The position numbers and the translations under genes were made by a program. The notes under the pieces are model-generated. The model was not told the origin of the DNA, did no database searches, and was given only the letters and a program-made list of their open reading frames with translations. Positions 7,701 through 16,306 of a stretch of 64,000 nucleotides of DNA are shown piece after piece. Within the stretch, counting starts at the first letter, position 1. Each line of letters starts with the position of its first letter. This stretch comes from Pseudarthrobacter enclensis (lineage in GTDB: Bacteria > Actinomycetota > Actinomycetes > Actinomycetales > Micrococcaceae): contig NZ_JAUSRE010000007.1 in NCBI RefSeq assembly GCF_030811655.1, positions 124,001 to 188,000 on the forward strand, read 5' to 3'.

Positions 7701-9353
7701 ATGACTGAGAATCAAACCCCAGGACCGGTCCCGGAGGACAACCGCGCGGGCAACCCCGACCCCTGGCAGGAGCAGGGCCGGCAGCAGGCCCCGCAGCAGC
7801 CTGGAGACCGGCAGGCGGGCGCTCAGTACGGGAACGGATCCGGCCCCACAGGTCAGGACCGCGGCTACAGCGCCGGGGACCAGCAGAACCACCCGGGCGC
7901 GGAGAACCACACAGAGCGGCTCGACCAGCCGTATGGACACGACAACCACACGCAGGAACTGCCCGGCGCCCCGCGCCCCGTCTACCCCCAGCGTCAGCCG
8001 TTCTACGGCCAGTCGGGCTACTACGGCCAGCAGCAGCACCAGGACGGCCAGGGCGCTCCCGGCCAGCCGATGCATGGGGCCGGCCACGGCACCCCCGGCG
8101 GAGGCGTGGGCCTGGCACCCAATCCCAAGGACGCCCCCCGGCGGAAGGCGACCTTCGGCGTCGGAACCCTTGTGGCCAGCATCCTCGCTGCAGGCCTCGT
8201 AGGCGGAGGAGTAGCTACCGTTGGTGCCGCCGAACTGTCGGGACACAACGGTTCCAGCGCCTCAACCATCGGCAGCAACAGCCAGCCCGGCACGGTCATT
8301 GTCAACAACAAGGACGACGTCAACGCCATCACGGCTGCCGCCGTCAAGGCCTCGCCCAGCGTCGTGACCATCAGCGCCACGAGCGGCAGTTCAGGAGGCA
8401 CCGGATCAGGCATCGTCCTTGACGACCAGGGGCACATCCTGACCAACACCCACGTGGTAACCCTCGACGGCCAGACCGCGAACGCCACGCTGGAAGTACG
8501 CACCAACGATGGCAAGGTTGTGCCCGCAAAGCTGGTGGGGACTGACCCCCTGTCCGACCTCGCCGTCATCAAGGTGGAGGACGCCTCCGGCCTCACTCCC
8601 GCCACGCTCGGTGACTCCTCTAAACTCAACGTGGGCGATACCGCCATCGCCATCGGCTCGCCGCTCGGCCTGACCGGAACGGTAACGGACGGCATCGTCT
8701 CCACCCTTAACCGGACCATCAGCGTTGCATCGTCCGCAGCGCCCAAGGGCGGGGACAACAGCCAGGGCGGCGGCGACCAGGGATTCCAGTTCGCCCCTCC
8801 GGGCGGCGGCCAGAGCCAGCAGAACTCGGGCGAGGGTTCCATCGCCATCAACGTGATCCAGACTGACGCCGCGATCAACCCCGGCAACTCCGGCGGCGCA
8901 CTGGTGAACAGCAAGGGCGAGATCATCGGCGTGAACGTTGCCATCGCGTCCGCCGGCTCCGGCACCTCCACGTCCCAGAGCGGCAACATCGGCGTCGGGT
9001 TCAGCATCCCGATCAACAACGCCAAGCGCGTGGCCCAGGAGATCATCGACAACGGCAAGGCCTCCCACGGCCAGCTCGGCGTCAGCGTCAAGGCCAAGGC
9101 ATCTGCGGGCGGGTCCTCCGAATTCTCGGTGGGAGCCGACGTGGCCACCGTTGACCCCAATTCAGCGGCAGGCAAGGCCGGCATCAAGGTTGGCGACGTC
9201 ATCACCAAGTTCAACGACCTCACCATCGGCGAACCGAACCAGCTGACCGCGGCTGTGCGTGAACAGCCGGCGGGTTCCAAGGTGAAGATCACCGTCCAGC
9301 GCGGCGGCAGCGAGCAGACGTTCGACGTCACGCTGGGTGCTGCAGCCAGCTGA
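7701..9353 (+). CDS. membrane-anchored HtrA/DegP-type serine protease with PDZ domain
   Basis: 550 residues. The first 145 are a Gln/Gly/Pro-rich cytoplasmic region, followed by a membrane helix at about 152-172. The trypsin-like domain (about 205-450) has the catalytic triad His251 (LTNTHVV), Asp286 (DPLSDLAVI) and Ser397 (INPGNSGGAL). A C-terminal PDZ domain (about 455-545) contains DPNSAAGKAGIKVGDVI. Such proteases degrade or refold damaged proteins outside the membrane. The ATG at 7701 is preferred over 7686 because AAAGGAAG sits four bases before it. A linker of about 40 residues rich in Gly/Gln is inserted between Asp and Ser. It is monocistronic, with a terminator just downstream. Confidence 0.95.
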   Translation: MTENQTPGPVPEDNRAGNPDPWQEQGRQQAPQQPGDRQAGAQYGNGSGPTGQDRGYSAGDQQNHPGAENHTERLDQPYGHDNHTQELPGAPRPVYPQRQPFYGQSGYYGQQQHQDGQGAPGQPMHGAGHGTPGGGVGLAPNPKDAPRRKATFGVGTLVASILAAGLVGGGVATVGAAELSGHNGSSASTIGSNSQPGTVIVNNKDDVNAITAAAVKASPSVVTISATSGSSGGTGSGIVLDDQGHILTNTHVVTLDGQTANATLEVRTNDGKVVPAKLVGTDPLSDLAVIKVEDASGLTPATLGDSSKLNVGDTAIAIGSPLGLTGTVTDGIVSTLNRTISVASSAAPKGGDNSQGGGDQGFQFAPPGGGQSQQNSGEGSIAINVIQTDAAINPGNSGGALVNSKGEIIGVNVAIASAGSGTSTSQSGNIGVGFSIPINNAKRVAQEIIDNGKASHGQLGVSVKAKASAGGSSEFSVGADVATVDPNSAAGKAGIKVGDVITKFNDLTIGEPNQLTAAVREQPAGSKVKITVQRGGSEQTFDVTLGAAAS

Positions 9354-9381
9354 CGCAGGGCAGCAACAACGCCAGCGGCGT

Positions 9382-9423
9382 GACGACGGCGGCGTCCCCC
9401 ACCCAGGGGGCGCCGCCGTCGTC
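9382..9423 (+). terminator. terminator after the HtrA-type protease
   Basis: GACGACGGCGGCG plus CCCCC pairs with GGGGG plus CGCCGCCGTCGTC across an ACCCA loop, with one bulged T. It is a very stable GC-rich stem with no T tract. Confidence 0.7.
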
Positions 9424-9591
9424 ATGCCGTACCAAACCAGGGCCTGACACAGGCGTTAACGGAAGAGGGCACGCAGGCTCGCCGATGTGGTTAGCTAGGA
9501 GCACCCGCCTGCCGGGCACTCCGCGGCCATGACCCACCCGGCTGGCTGTCCACAAGCATGGAAGGCTGCTGCAAACACAGTGGAAGAGACA

Positions 9592-10383
9592 TTGAAGATC
9601 GTAGTCCTGGTCAAACATGTACCGGACGCCCAGTTCGACCGTCACCTCAACGGGGAGGGCCACACAACGGACCGTGACGAAAGCATTCTGTCCGAGCTTG
9701 ACGAGTATGCACTGGAGGCTGCGCTGCAGCTGGCCGAGGCCCGGGGCGGAAGCAAAGCGGGCAACCAGGTGATTGCCCTGAGCATGGGCCCGGCCGGAGC
9801 CGTTAACGCGGTCAAGAAGTCGCTGCAGATGGGTGCCACGGAGGGCGTCCACGTCACGGACGACGCCCTGGCCGGGTCTGATGCCGCGGCCACCTCGCTT
9901 GCGCTCGCTGCAGCGGTGCGGCATCTGGGTGGCGTGGACCTGGTCCTCACCGGCATGGCCTCCACCGACGGCGAGACCTCGCTTGTTCCCGCGCAGCTGG
10001 CTGAGCGTCTTGGACTGCCGCAGGTGACTTTTGCTTCCACGCTGCAGGTGGACGGCGGCCGGCTGACGGCCCGCCGCGACGCCGACACGTACTCGGAAAC
10101 AGTGGAAGCACCCTTGCCCGCCGTTGTATCCGTTACGGACCAGATCAACGAGCCTCGGTACCCCAACTTCAAGGGCATCATCGCCGCCAAGCGCAAGAGC
10201 ATCACCACCCTGTCGCTTTCCGACATCGGCGTGGACCCCGCCCAGGTGGGCTTTGCCGGCTCCTGGACCGCGATAACCAGCGCGGAGCAGCGGCCGCCCA
10301 GGACTGCAGGCACCATCATCACCGATGAGGGTGACGCCGGCATCAAGCTCGTTGACTTCCTGGCCGCCCAGAAACTGCTCTAA
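9592..10383 (+). CDS. etfB: electron transfer flavoprotein beta subunit
   Basis: 263 residues. EtfB forms a heterodimer with EtfA that carries electrons from acyl-CoA and other flavin dehydrogenases to the quinone pool. Family features are the start KIVVLVKHVPDAQFDR, MGPAGAVNAVKKSLQMGA, DLVLTGMASTDGETSLVPAQLAE (nucleotide site) and EPRYPNFKGIIAAKRK, the conserved EtfB signature. The TTG at 9592 was chosen: GGAAG lies six bases upstream and the protein then starts exactly like homologues. GTG 9580 or ATG 9529 would add 4 or 21 unsupported residues. etfA follows after 13 bases. Confidence 0.95.
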   Translation: MKIVVLVKHVPDAQFDRHLNGEGHTTDRDESILSELDEYALEAALQLAEARGGSKAGNQVIALSMGPAGAVNAVKKSLQMGATEGVHVTDDALAGSDAAATSLALAAAVRHLGGVDLVLTGMASTDGETSLVPAQLAERLGLPQVTFASTLQVDGGRLTARRDADTYSETVEAPLPAVVSVTDQINEPRYPNFKGIIAAKRKSITTLSLSDIGVDPAQVGFAGSWTAITSAEQRPPRTAGTIITDEGDAGIKLVDFLAAQKLL

Positions 10384-10396
10384 GAGGGACATCGAC

Positions 10397-11344
10397 ATGG
10401 CAAACGTACTCGTATTCATCGACAACCCCGGCGCGTCGCTCAAGAAGAGCAGCCTGGAACTGCTGACCCTGGCCCGTTCCCTGGGTGAAAGCACTGTGGC
10501 TCTCAATGGAGAGCTCTCCGACAGCGCCGCAGCCACCTTCGCCGAGTATGGGGTGGCTGGCATCCTGCGCCCGTCGGCCCAGGACCTGGATGAGTTCCTG
10601 GTGGCACCCAAGGCCGCCTTCCTGGCCGCCGCCGCGGAAAACACCGGCGCCGGCATTGTCCTGCTGGACAACTCGCCGGAGGGCAAGGAGATCGCGGCAC
10701 GACTGGGCGTCCGGCTGAGCGCCGGGGTCATCACCGACGTCGTGGCGGTGGACCCGGACGGCACGGCGCACAAGTCTGTCCTGGCCGGCTCCTACACCAC
10801 GGCGTGCAAGGCCACCACCGCTGTTTCGGTGCTGACTCTCAAGGCCAACAACGTCACGCCCGAACCTGCTCCTGCCGCCACCAGCCCCGCGACCTCCACA
10901 GTGGATGTCCCGGCAGTTGCCGCGGCGGCCCGCATCACCGCACGCGAGCAGAAGGTGGCCAGCGGGCGGCCGGACCTGACCGACGCGCGGATCGTGGTGG
11001 CCGGCGGCCGCGGCATGGACGGCGACTTTGGTCCGGTCGAAGAACTGGCCGATGCTCTCGGTGCCGCCGTCGGCGCTTCCCGTGCCGCCACCGATGCAGG
11101 CTGGATCAGCCACGACGCCCAGGTGGGGCAGACCGGGAAGACTGTTTCCCCGCAGCTCTACATTTCCGCGGGTATTTCCGGCGCCATCCAGCAGAAGGCC
11201 GGCATGCAGACGTCAAAGGTCATTGTCGCGATCAACAAGGATGCGGAGTCCCCCGTGTTCGAAATCGCCGACTTTGGCATCATCGGCGACGTCTTCGACG
11301 TTTTGCCGCAGGCCACGGCCGAAATCAAGAAGCGCAAAGGCTGA
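10397..11344 (+). CDS. etfA: electron transfer flavoprotein alpha subunit
   Basis: 315 residues. It is the FAD-binding partner of EtfB. The N-terminal domain ([19 protein letters not shown]) is followed after an Ala/Pro-rich linker by the C-terminal FAD domain with [55 protein letters not shown] and [23 protein letters not shown], all EtfA signatures. The ATG at 10397 has AGAGGGA seven bases upstream. The gene is 13 bases after etfB, and its stop lies five bases before the next gene's TTG start, so the three are almost certainly one operon. Confidence 0.96.
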   Translation: MANVLVFIDNPGASLKKSSLELLTLARSLGESTVALNGELSDSAAATFAEYGVAGILRPSAQDLDEFLVAPKAAFLAAAAENTGAGIVLLDNSPEGKEIAARLGVRLSAGVITDVVAVDPDGTAHKSVLAGSYTTACKATTAVSVLTLKANNVTPEPAPAATSPATSTVDVPAVAAAARITAREQKVASGRPDLTDARIVVAGGRGMDGDFGPVEELADALGAAVGASRAATDAGWISHDAQVGQTGKTVSPQLYISAGISGAIQQKAGMQTSKVIVAINKDAESPVFEIADFGIIGDVFDVLPQATAEIKKRKG

Positions 11345-11348
11345 CTCC

Positions 11349-12128
11349 TTGACTGGCTCCACCACAAAGGCACAGAGCCCGTTCAATCCGGACACGCACC
11401 GGATTGGGCGGGTGCTCTGTTTTGCGGCCCACCCGGATGACATCGATTTTGGTGCGGCGGGCACCATCGCGGCCTGGACGGCTGCGGGCGTGCAGGTCAG
11501 CTACTGCATCATGACCGACGGCGACGCGGGCGGTTTCGACCCGGCCCACCGCGCGGACATCATCGCCATGCGCGACGCCGAACAGCGCCGGGCGGCGGAC
11601 CTGGTGGGCGTCACCGACATCCACTACCTCCACCAGCGGGACGGGTACCTTGAACCGTCCCACGAGGTGATGAAGGATGTGGTGCGCCTGATCCGGCAGT
11701 TGCGCCCCGACGTCGTCCTTTCCATGCACCCGGAACGGAACTGGCAGCGGATCCAGAAGAGCCACCCGGACCATCTGGCCGTGGGGGAGGCCGTGACCCG
11801 GGCGGTGTATCCGGCGCTTGAAAACCCGTTTGCCTACCCGGAGCTGGCAGAAGCCGGGCTGGAGGCCTACAAGCTGCCGTGGCTGTGGTTTTATGCGGGA
11901 CCGGAAGAGCGGGAAAACCACTTCGTGGACGTCACCGCCCATGTGGAGGCGAAGCTGGCAGCCATCCACGTGCACGTCAGCCAGCACCCGGACGTGGCGG
12001 CCATGGAGGCCACCGTCCGCAAAGGCATGCTGCTCAACGCTGCCAGGGCGGGCCTGGCCGGCGGGCGCAGCGCGGAAGCCTTCCACGTGGTGGCGGTCAA
12101 CGGGCCCGGGACCATCGCGGGGTTCTGA
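11349..12128 (+). CDS. PIG-L/LmbE family deacetylase
   Basis: 259 residues. The LmbE fold is shown by the zinc motif [18 protein letters not shown] near the N-terminus and the second metal/active-site segment [13 protein letters not shown] around residue 140. Family members remove N-acetyl groups from GlcNAc-containing metabolites or lipids (for example MshB or Mca in the mycothiol pathway); this one cannot be assigned a substrate. The TTG at 11349 was chosen because it follows the etfA stop by four bases, AAAGG lies just upstream and the protein then starts before the catalytic motif. The coupling to etfBA is notable, since no functional link is known to me. Confidence 0.88.
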   Translation: MTGSTTKAQSPFNPDTHRIGRVLCFAAHPDDIDFGAAGTIAAWTAAGVQVSYCIMTDGDAGGFDPAHRADIIAMRDAEQRRAADLVGVTDIHYLHQRDGYLEPSHEVMKDVVRLIRQLRPDVVLSMHPERNWQRIQKSHPDHLAVGEAVTRAVYPALENPFAYPELAEAGLEAYKLPWLWFYAGPEERENHFVDVTAHVEAKLAAIHVHVSQHPDVAAMEATVRKGMLLNAARAGLAGGRSAEAFHVVAVNGPGTIAGF

Positions 12129-12136
12129 TACTGAAA

Positions 12137-12176
12137 AGGTGCCCCGTTCCCTGTATTGGCAAGGAACGGGGCACCT
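12137..12176. terminator. bidirectional terminator between PIG-L gene and rskA
   Basis: AGGTGCCCCGTTCC pairs perfectly with GGAACGGGGCACCT over a 12-nt loop. It lies between two convergent genes, with TTTT 3' on the plus strand and TTTTCAG on the minus strand, so it can serve both. Confidence 0.85.
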
Positions 12177-12195
12177 GCGGTTTTAGGGCCTGGTG

Positions 12196-13062
12196 CTAGG
12201 CGCCCAGTGGGGCTGCCGCCACCGTGGGCAGGGTGGGCGCCTTGGACCCGCCAGCCGGCTCAACAGTGATTCCCAGCGCGGCGGCGGAGTGGATGCCCTG
12301 GACCACCGCGGGCTTGGAGAGGGCCTGTTCGTCCATCAGCCCCTGCGATACCGGTGCGGAGCCGTCCTTGGGGATCAGCCACATCTGGTACACCTTGCCG
12401 GCAGGGGGCGCGGGAACTCCGCTCATTTTCACCACGGCCGAGTCCTTGGATGCGGAAATCAGGACGGTTGCCTTGCCGCCGCCGGCCACGTTCACCGAAG
12501 CCTCGCGGAGGTCGGAGGCGCGGGCCACCTGGTTGACGGGATCGTTCTGGTCGGCCATGTAGGCGCCGACGCCCACTCCACCCAGAGCGATGGCCGCGGC
12601 CGCCGCTACTCCCACCAGCCAGCGCCGGGTCCCGGAGGAGCCGCGGCGTTCCTCGCGGCGCTTGCGGGCCTGCGCCAGCTCATCACGGCCGGCAAGGCCG
12701 TCAGCCGCGGCCGTCGGAGCAGCCGCTGCCGTGCTTCCGGCGTCCGGTCCGTCCTGTTTGGGGAACTGCGCGGGCAGTTGGGCCACGATCCGGTCAAACA
12801 GGTCCGACGGCGGTTCCTCCTCGGCCCGGAATGTGCGGGCCAGCGCTTCCCGGGACTGCCGGACCCGTGCAAGGAAAGCCAGGCGTTCGGTCTCCGGGGC
12901 GGTGGAGATATACACGTCAATGGCGTCGCGTTCCTGCTCGGTTACCGCATCCAGGGCGTAAAGCTCGGCGAGGTCCACAGCGCGGCCCGCAGCAAGGTCC
13001 ATGGCTACGGTGTCACCGAAGGAACCTGAACGGCCGTTGCGGCCTTCGTCCATTCCACTCAT
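12196..13062 (-). CDS. rskA: anti-sigma-K factor RskA
   Basis: 288 residues. It is a membrane anti-sigma factor that binds SigK. The N-terminal cytoplasmic zinc-less anti-sigma domain begins LAELYALDAVTEQERDAID. A single membrane helix lies at about 145-168 (WLVGVAAAAAIALGGVGVG). The C-terminal extracytoplasmic RskA domain has YQMWLIPKDGSAPVSQGL and GITVEPAGGSKAPTLP. Its ATG lies one base past the sigK stop, so the two are translationally coupled. Regulated proteolysis of RskA would release SigK by analogy with mycobacteria. Confidence 0.92.
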   Translation of the reverse strand: MSGMDEGRNGRSGSFGDTVAMDLAAGRAVDLAELYALDAVTEQERDAIDVYISTAPETERLAFLARVRQSREALARTFRAEEEPPSDLFDRIVAQLPAQFPKQDGPDAGSTAAAAPTAAADGLAGRDELAQARKRREERRGSSGTRRWLVGVAAAAAIALGGVGVGAYMADQNDPVNQVARASDLREASVNVAGGGKATVLISASKDSAVVKMSGVPAPPAGKVYQMWLIPKDGSAPVSQGLMDEQALSKPAVVQGIHSAAALGITVEPAGGSKAPTLPTVAAAPLGA

Positions 13063-13063
13063 C

Positions 13064-13681
13064 TCAACTCACCCCCAAACAGGTCTTCAATCGGATCAGT
13101 CCGTCGCGGATGCGGGACTTGATAGTGGGCACCGCTGCGTTCAGGCGTTCCGCAACTTCCCGGTAGGTAAGGCCGCCGTAGTAGGCCAGCCGTACGGATT
13201 CCTGCTGCGTTTCGGTCAGCGTCCCCAAGCAGCGGACCACCGCCTCCGCCTCCAGTCGGCTGCCCACCTCGTCTGAAACGGTGTCATGGTCAATGTCCTG
13301 CGTGCTGGCACCGTACCTTGCCTCCCGGTCCGTGGAGGATTGGGCTGACCGGACTTTGTCCACTGCCCGCCGGTGCGAGATGGTCATCAGCCAGGACAGC
13401 GGGCTTCCCGCCTGGGGGTCGAACTTCGCCGCGTTCTGCCAGACCTGGAGGAAGACTTCCTGCGTGGTGTCTTCACTGAGTTCAGGATCGATGAGCACCC
13501 GGCGCGCCATACCGTAGACCCTGCGGGAAGTGAGCTGGTAGAACTCGGCGAATGCTGCCTGGTCACCGCGGGCTATGCCGTCCAGCAGGGCCGATAGGCG
13601 TTTGCTGAGGTCGGCAGGTGGGTCGGTCACCGCGGCGGAGCCCTCGGAATTCGGCGCGTTGGGAGTTTCCATTACGTTCAA
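13064..13681 (-). CDS. sigK: ECF RNA polymerase sigma factor SigK
   Basis: 205 residues from the TTG at 13681. Region 2 is visible as FAEFYQLTSRRVYGMARRVL and EDTTQEVFLQVWQNAAKFDP, with SPLSWLMTISHRRAVDKVR. Region 4 is visible as LTETQQESVRLAYYGGLTYREVAERLNAAV. The family (COG1595) and the rskA neighbour identify it as SigK. TTG 13681 has GGAG eight bases upstream; ATG 13672 (202 aa) has no ribosome site at usable distance. A longer reading from TTG 13798 would begin almost at the predicted transcription start and looks non-coding. A SigK-like promoter upstream suggests autoregulation. Confidence 0.92.
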   Translation of the reverse strand: MNVMETPNAPNSEGSAAVTDPPADLSKRLSALLDGIARGDQAAFAEFYQLTSRRVYGMARRVLIDPELSEDTTQEVFLQVWQNAAKFDPQAGSPLSWLMTISHRRAVDKVRSAQSSTDREARYGASTQDIDHDTVSDEVGSRLEAEAVVRCLGTLTETQQESVRLAYYGGLTYREVAERLNAAVPTIKSRIRDGLIRLKTCLGVS

Positions 13682-13803
13682 GCATAAGTCTCCGGGCGGC
13701 GAATTTTGAGCACTGCCGTGCCGGCTGCGGCTGTTCTGCCTGGATCCTGCCTCCAGTAGTGTCACCTGCAGCTCCTTGCCCCGCTCGAATGTCGTCAAAA
13801 GGC

Positions 13804-13830
13804 ATTCGGTGCGGTTGGCAGGATGGATGG
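13804..13830 (-). promoter_or_regulatory. SigK-type promoter upstream of sigK-rskA
   Basis: On the minus strand CCATCC (13830-13825) is followed after 15 bases by CCGAAT (13809-13804). The published mycobacterial SigK promoter is of the form CCATCC, a 16-17 base spacer, then CCGAAT, so both boxes match exactly and the spacer is one base short. A second, overlapping CCATCC would give an 11-base spacer. The site lies about 125 bases before the sigK start. Confidence 0.65.
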
Positions 13831-13885
13831 GTGGCAGCCTGACAATTATTGCCGGGCCAGGAAGATGCGCCCCTGGATACCGTTG

Positions 13886-14353
13886 CTACAGCTTCGCGCC
13901 GGCAAAGCCCTGCTGGCGCCATGCCTCGTAGACGGCAATGGAGGCCGCATTGGCAAGGTTAAGGGAGCGGAGGGCCGGGAGCATGGGCAGCCGGACCGTG
14001 GCGGTCACATGCGGGTCAGTCTTCAGCTCGGCCGGCAGACCTACGGATTCGCGGCCAAACATCAGCACGTCACCAGGAGCGTAGGCAACGTCTGTGTAGC
14101 TGGTGGTGCCGTCGGAAGTGAAGGCGTAGACGCGCTCTGGCTGGAGGTGCTGCCAGGCGTCCTCTATGGACCGGTGTACGGTGACCACGGCCAGGTCATG
14201 GTAATCGAGCCCTGCCCGGCGCAGTTTGGCGTCCGAAAAGTCGAAGCCGAGAGGTTCCACGAGGTGCAGTTCTGCGCCGGTGATGGCGGCGAGGCGGATG
14301 GCGTTGCCGGTATTGCCGGGAATTTCTGGTTCATGGAAAAGGATGCGGAACAC
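13886..14353 (-). CDS. trmL: tRNA (cytidine(34)/5-carboxymethylaminomethyluridine(34)-2'-O)-methyltransferase
   Basis: 155 residues, the compact SPOUT fold without extra domains. TrmL methylates the ribose of wobble base 34 in tRNA-Leu using S-adenosylmethionine. Signature segments are FRILFHEPEIPGNTGNAIRLA at the start, LVEPLGFDFSDAKLRRAGLDY, LMFGRESVGLP (SAM knot) and LPMLPALRSLNLANAASIAVYEAWRQ. GTG 14353 was chosen because AGGA lies seven bases upstream; the adjacent GTG at 14356 is the alternative. It stands between the J-domain gene and sigK on the same strand, with gaps of 23 and about 200 bases. Confidence 0.94.
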   Translation of the reverse strand: MFRILFHEPEIPGNTGNAIRLAAITGAELHLVEPLGFDFSDAKLRRAGLDYHDLAVVTVHRSIEDAWQHLQPERVYAFTSDGTTSYTDVAYAPGDVLMFGRESVGLPAELKTDPHVTATVRLPMLPALRSLNLANAASIAVYEAWRQQGFAGAKL

Positions 14354-14376
14354 CACCCCATCCTAGCCACCCGGCG

Positions 14377-15324
14377 TCAGTGCATGCCGCGCAGAAGCCG
14401 GGCGAGGACCGGAACGTTGACAGTGTTGGGCGCCGGCCCCGAGGACAAAAATTCCTTCAGGCCGCGCACCATGCCTGCGGCGTTGACAATTTGGACAGTT
14501 TCAAGCGCGCCTGCGGGCCTGCGGTGGTAGTCGATGACCGGTTCGTGGAGGTTGCCGTCGGTGCTGTGCACCACGGTCCATCCAGTCACATTCAGCTCCG
14601 GAAAGATGTCTTGCATGGCCCACACCACGTGGGTGAGCTGGGGTGGTGCGACTGCCCGCCCTCCATGGTTGAGGGTGCGGCCGTCCCAGGCATAGGCCCC
14701 TTTGGGGAGCAGCATTGAGTTAATCAGCGCCAGGCGGTAGCCGGAGAGGACCGCATGGTCGATGTGGCTGTTGTCCGCGGGCGACTGCAGGCCGTTGATG
14801 AGCCGGGCAGCGGGTATGGCCGGGAGCACCTGCCGGGTCAGGAGCTGGACTGTCCTCATCTCCCGCTGGATGCGGGCCTCCGCGCCAAAGATTCCCCGCT
14901 TCCGCGGCATTCCGTGCACCTGCTGGCCTGCCTGGGACAGCGGAATGAGCGGGACGTAGCCGCCGCCGGACTCGTACGGCGGAACGTAGATTGGCGGATC
15001 GCCGGCGCTGTTCCTGCTGCCGCCGGGCCTGCGCACGGTGGCCGACGCCCGGCTTCCGGCAGCCGGGGCATCAAAGTGGGCGCCGTCGTCGGACGAAGCG
15101 TCCCGGACCGTACCCGATCCGTAGGAGCGGTCGTACGCTTTGCGGCGCTGCGGGTCGATCAGGGTTTCGTAGGCGGCAGTTACGCGGCGGAAGGTTGCGG
15201 CATCGCCGCCTTTGTCCGGATGCGCAGTCCTTGCCGCACGCCGGTAGGCCATCTTGATTTCCTTGTCAGTGGCGGTCACGGCCACGCGAAGGACCTGGTA
15301 GTGGGAGCTGTTGCCCTCGGTCAA
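14377..15324 (-). CDS. J-domain (DnaJ-like) protein with uncharacterised C-terminal domain
   Basis: 315 residues. The N-terminal J domain (about 8-70) carries the HPD motif at residues 35-37 (ARTAHPDKGGDAATFRRVTAAYETL), which would stimulate an Hsp70 partner. There is no Gly/Phe region or zinc finger, so it is not DnaJ itself. After a disordered linker (about 75-150), residues 165-315 form a globular domain with IDHAVLSGYRLALINSMLL followed by GAYAWDGRTL and a helix, resembling the NERD nuclease-related fold but without its usual Glu-x-Lys. TTG 15324 was chosen because GGAAG lies close upstream and it removes a non-homologous 33-residue extension. Confidence 0.8.
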   Translation of the reverse strand: MTEGNSSHYQVLRVAVTATDKEIKMAYRRAARTAHPDKGGDAATFRRVTAAYETLIDPQRRKAYDRSYGSGTVRDASSDDGAHFDAPAAGSRASATVRRPGGSRNSAGDPPIYVPPYESGGGYVPLIPLSQAGQQVHGMPRKRGIFGAEARIQREMRTVQLLTRQVLPAIPAARLINGLQSPADNSHIDHAVLSGYRLALINSMLLPKGAYAWDGRTLNHGGRAVAPPQLTHVVWAMQDIFPELNVTGWTVVHSTDGNLHEPVIDYHRRPAGALETVQIVNAAGMVRGLKEFLSSGPAPNTVNVPVLARLLRGMH

Positions 15325-15523
15325 GCACTCTTCCTTTTCATCATGCGCGGCCTCCTGGCTCCCCGAGGGAAGCCAGCTGCCCGCCCAGTCTAGCCAGAAC
15401 CGGCGGCTGGCCTGCACTGACAACGAATGCCCGGGCCTTTCGGGTTCCCGGGGGAGTGGAGTCTAGACTCTTGCCTGCGTGCCTGAACACCGGCCCGGGG
15501 GAGCAACGAAAGTGGGGATGGAT

Positions 15524-16213
15524 ATGCCGACGACGGCGCGACGGCCATGCAGGGCCCGGCACAGCGGAGTGCCGCTTGCCCTTGCATGCCTGGGCGCGGT
15601 GTTCCTCGGCGGATGCAGCGTGGATGTGCGCGACCCTTCCGCACCCGCAGCCGCTGCGGGCACTCCGGTGCTGGCAACTCCCACCATCACGCCGGGACAC
15701 GACGCCGCGGCCGTGGCGGCACGGGACCTGCCGTTCGCCGCCGGCGGCACGCTGGCGCCCGGAGTGCCCGTGGGCATCTCTGACGAATTGAAAGGTGCGC
15801 CGGGCTGGACGCTGGAAAAGGACAGGGTGGCAGGGGCGAGCCAATACGCGAAGTCTGATGGCTGCGTTGTTTCTGCCAGGGTCAGCACCGGCCAGGACCC
15901 ACTGGTGCGCGGGGAAGACCGGGAATCCACTGTTGCGCTTTTCCAGTACCTGGACGCGACCATCCAGCCTTCCTATCTGAAGACGGAGAATCTGCAGTGG
16001 GGTGGGACCCCGGAGGAGCCGGGCAGGAAGGTGGAGGTGCTGGCCTTGGAGCAGTCGGTTCCCGGTGGACGGTCCACGGCCGTACTGGCCCGGGTCTTCG
16101 GTACTGCAGGCTCGTCTGCATACATTTCCGTGTCGTGCCCGGATGCGGCGCGCCTCGCTTCAGCCCGCAGTGATGTGGTGCGGTACCTCCCGCTGCTTCC
16201 GCCGTCCGCCTAG
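15524..16213 (+). CDS. hypothetical lipoprotein
   Basis: 229 residues. A basic N-terminus and hydrophobic stretch end in a lipobox (VFLGGCS), so the mature protein starts at a lipid-modified cysteine on the outer face of the membrane. Residues after it are Ala/Pro-rich, and a globular domain follows from about 70 to 225, ending in a SARSDVVRYLPLLPPSA helix. No family was recognised. ATG 15524 was chosen with GGGG six bases upstream; ATG 15518 and GTG 15479 are in frame. TAGACT at 15464-15469 is a candidate -10 box. It is divergent from the J-domain gene. Confidence 0.7.
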   Translation: MPTTARRPCRARHSGVPLALACLGAVFLGGCSVDVRDPSAPAAAAGTPVLATPTITPGHDAAAVAARDLPFAAGGTLAPGVPVGISDELKGAPGWTLEKDRVAGASQYAKSDGCVVSARVSTGQDPLVRGEDRESTVALFQYLDATIQPSYLKTENLQWGGTPEEPGRKVEVLALEQSVPGGRSTAVLARVFGTAGSSAYISVSCPDAARLASARSDVVRYLPLLPPSA

Positions 16214-16306
16214 CCGGCAGGCCGCGCAAGGCCGCCGGCGGCTGGAGGGCTCAGCTGCCGGCGGGTCTTCCTGTTCGTCATCCCCGCTGGGGAGGAACGG
16301 CCGCGT

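Noticed and set aside
9328..10773. Long minus-strand open frame opposite etfBA (481 codons)
   Set aside because: It is antisense to clear etfB/etfA, has no family motif and is of the low-complexity type expected from GC-rich codon bias.
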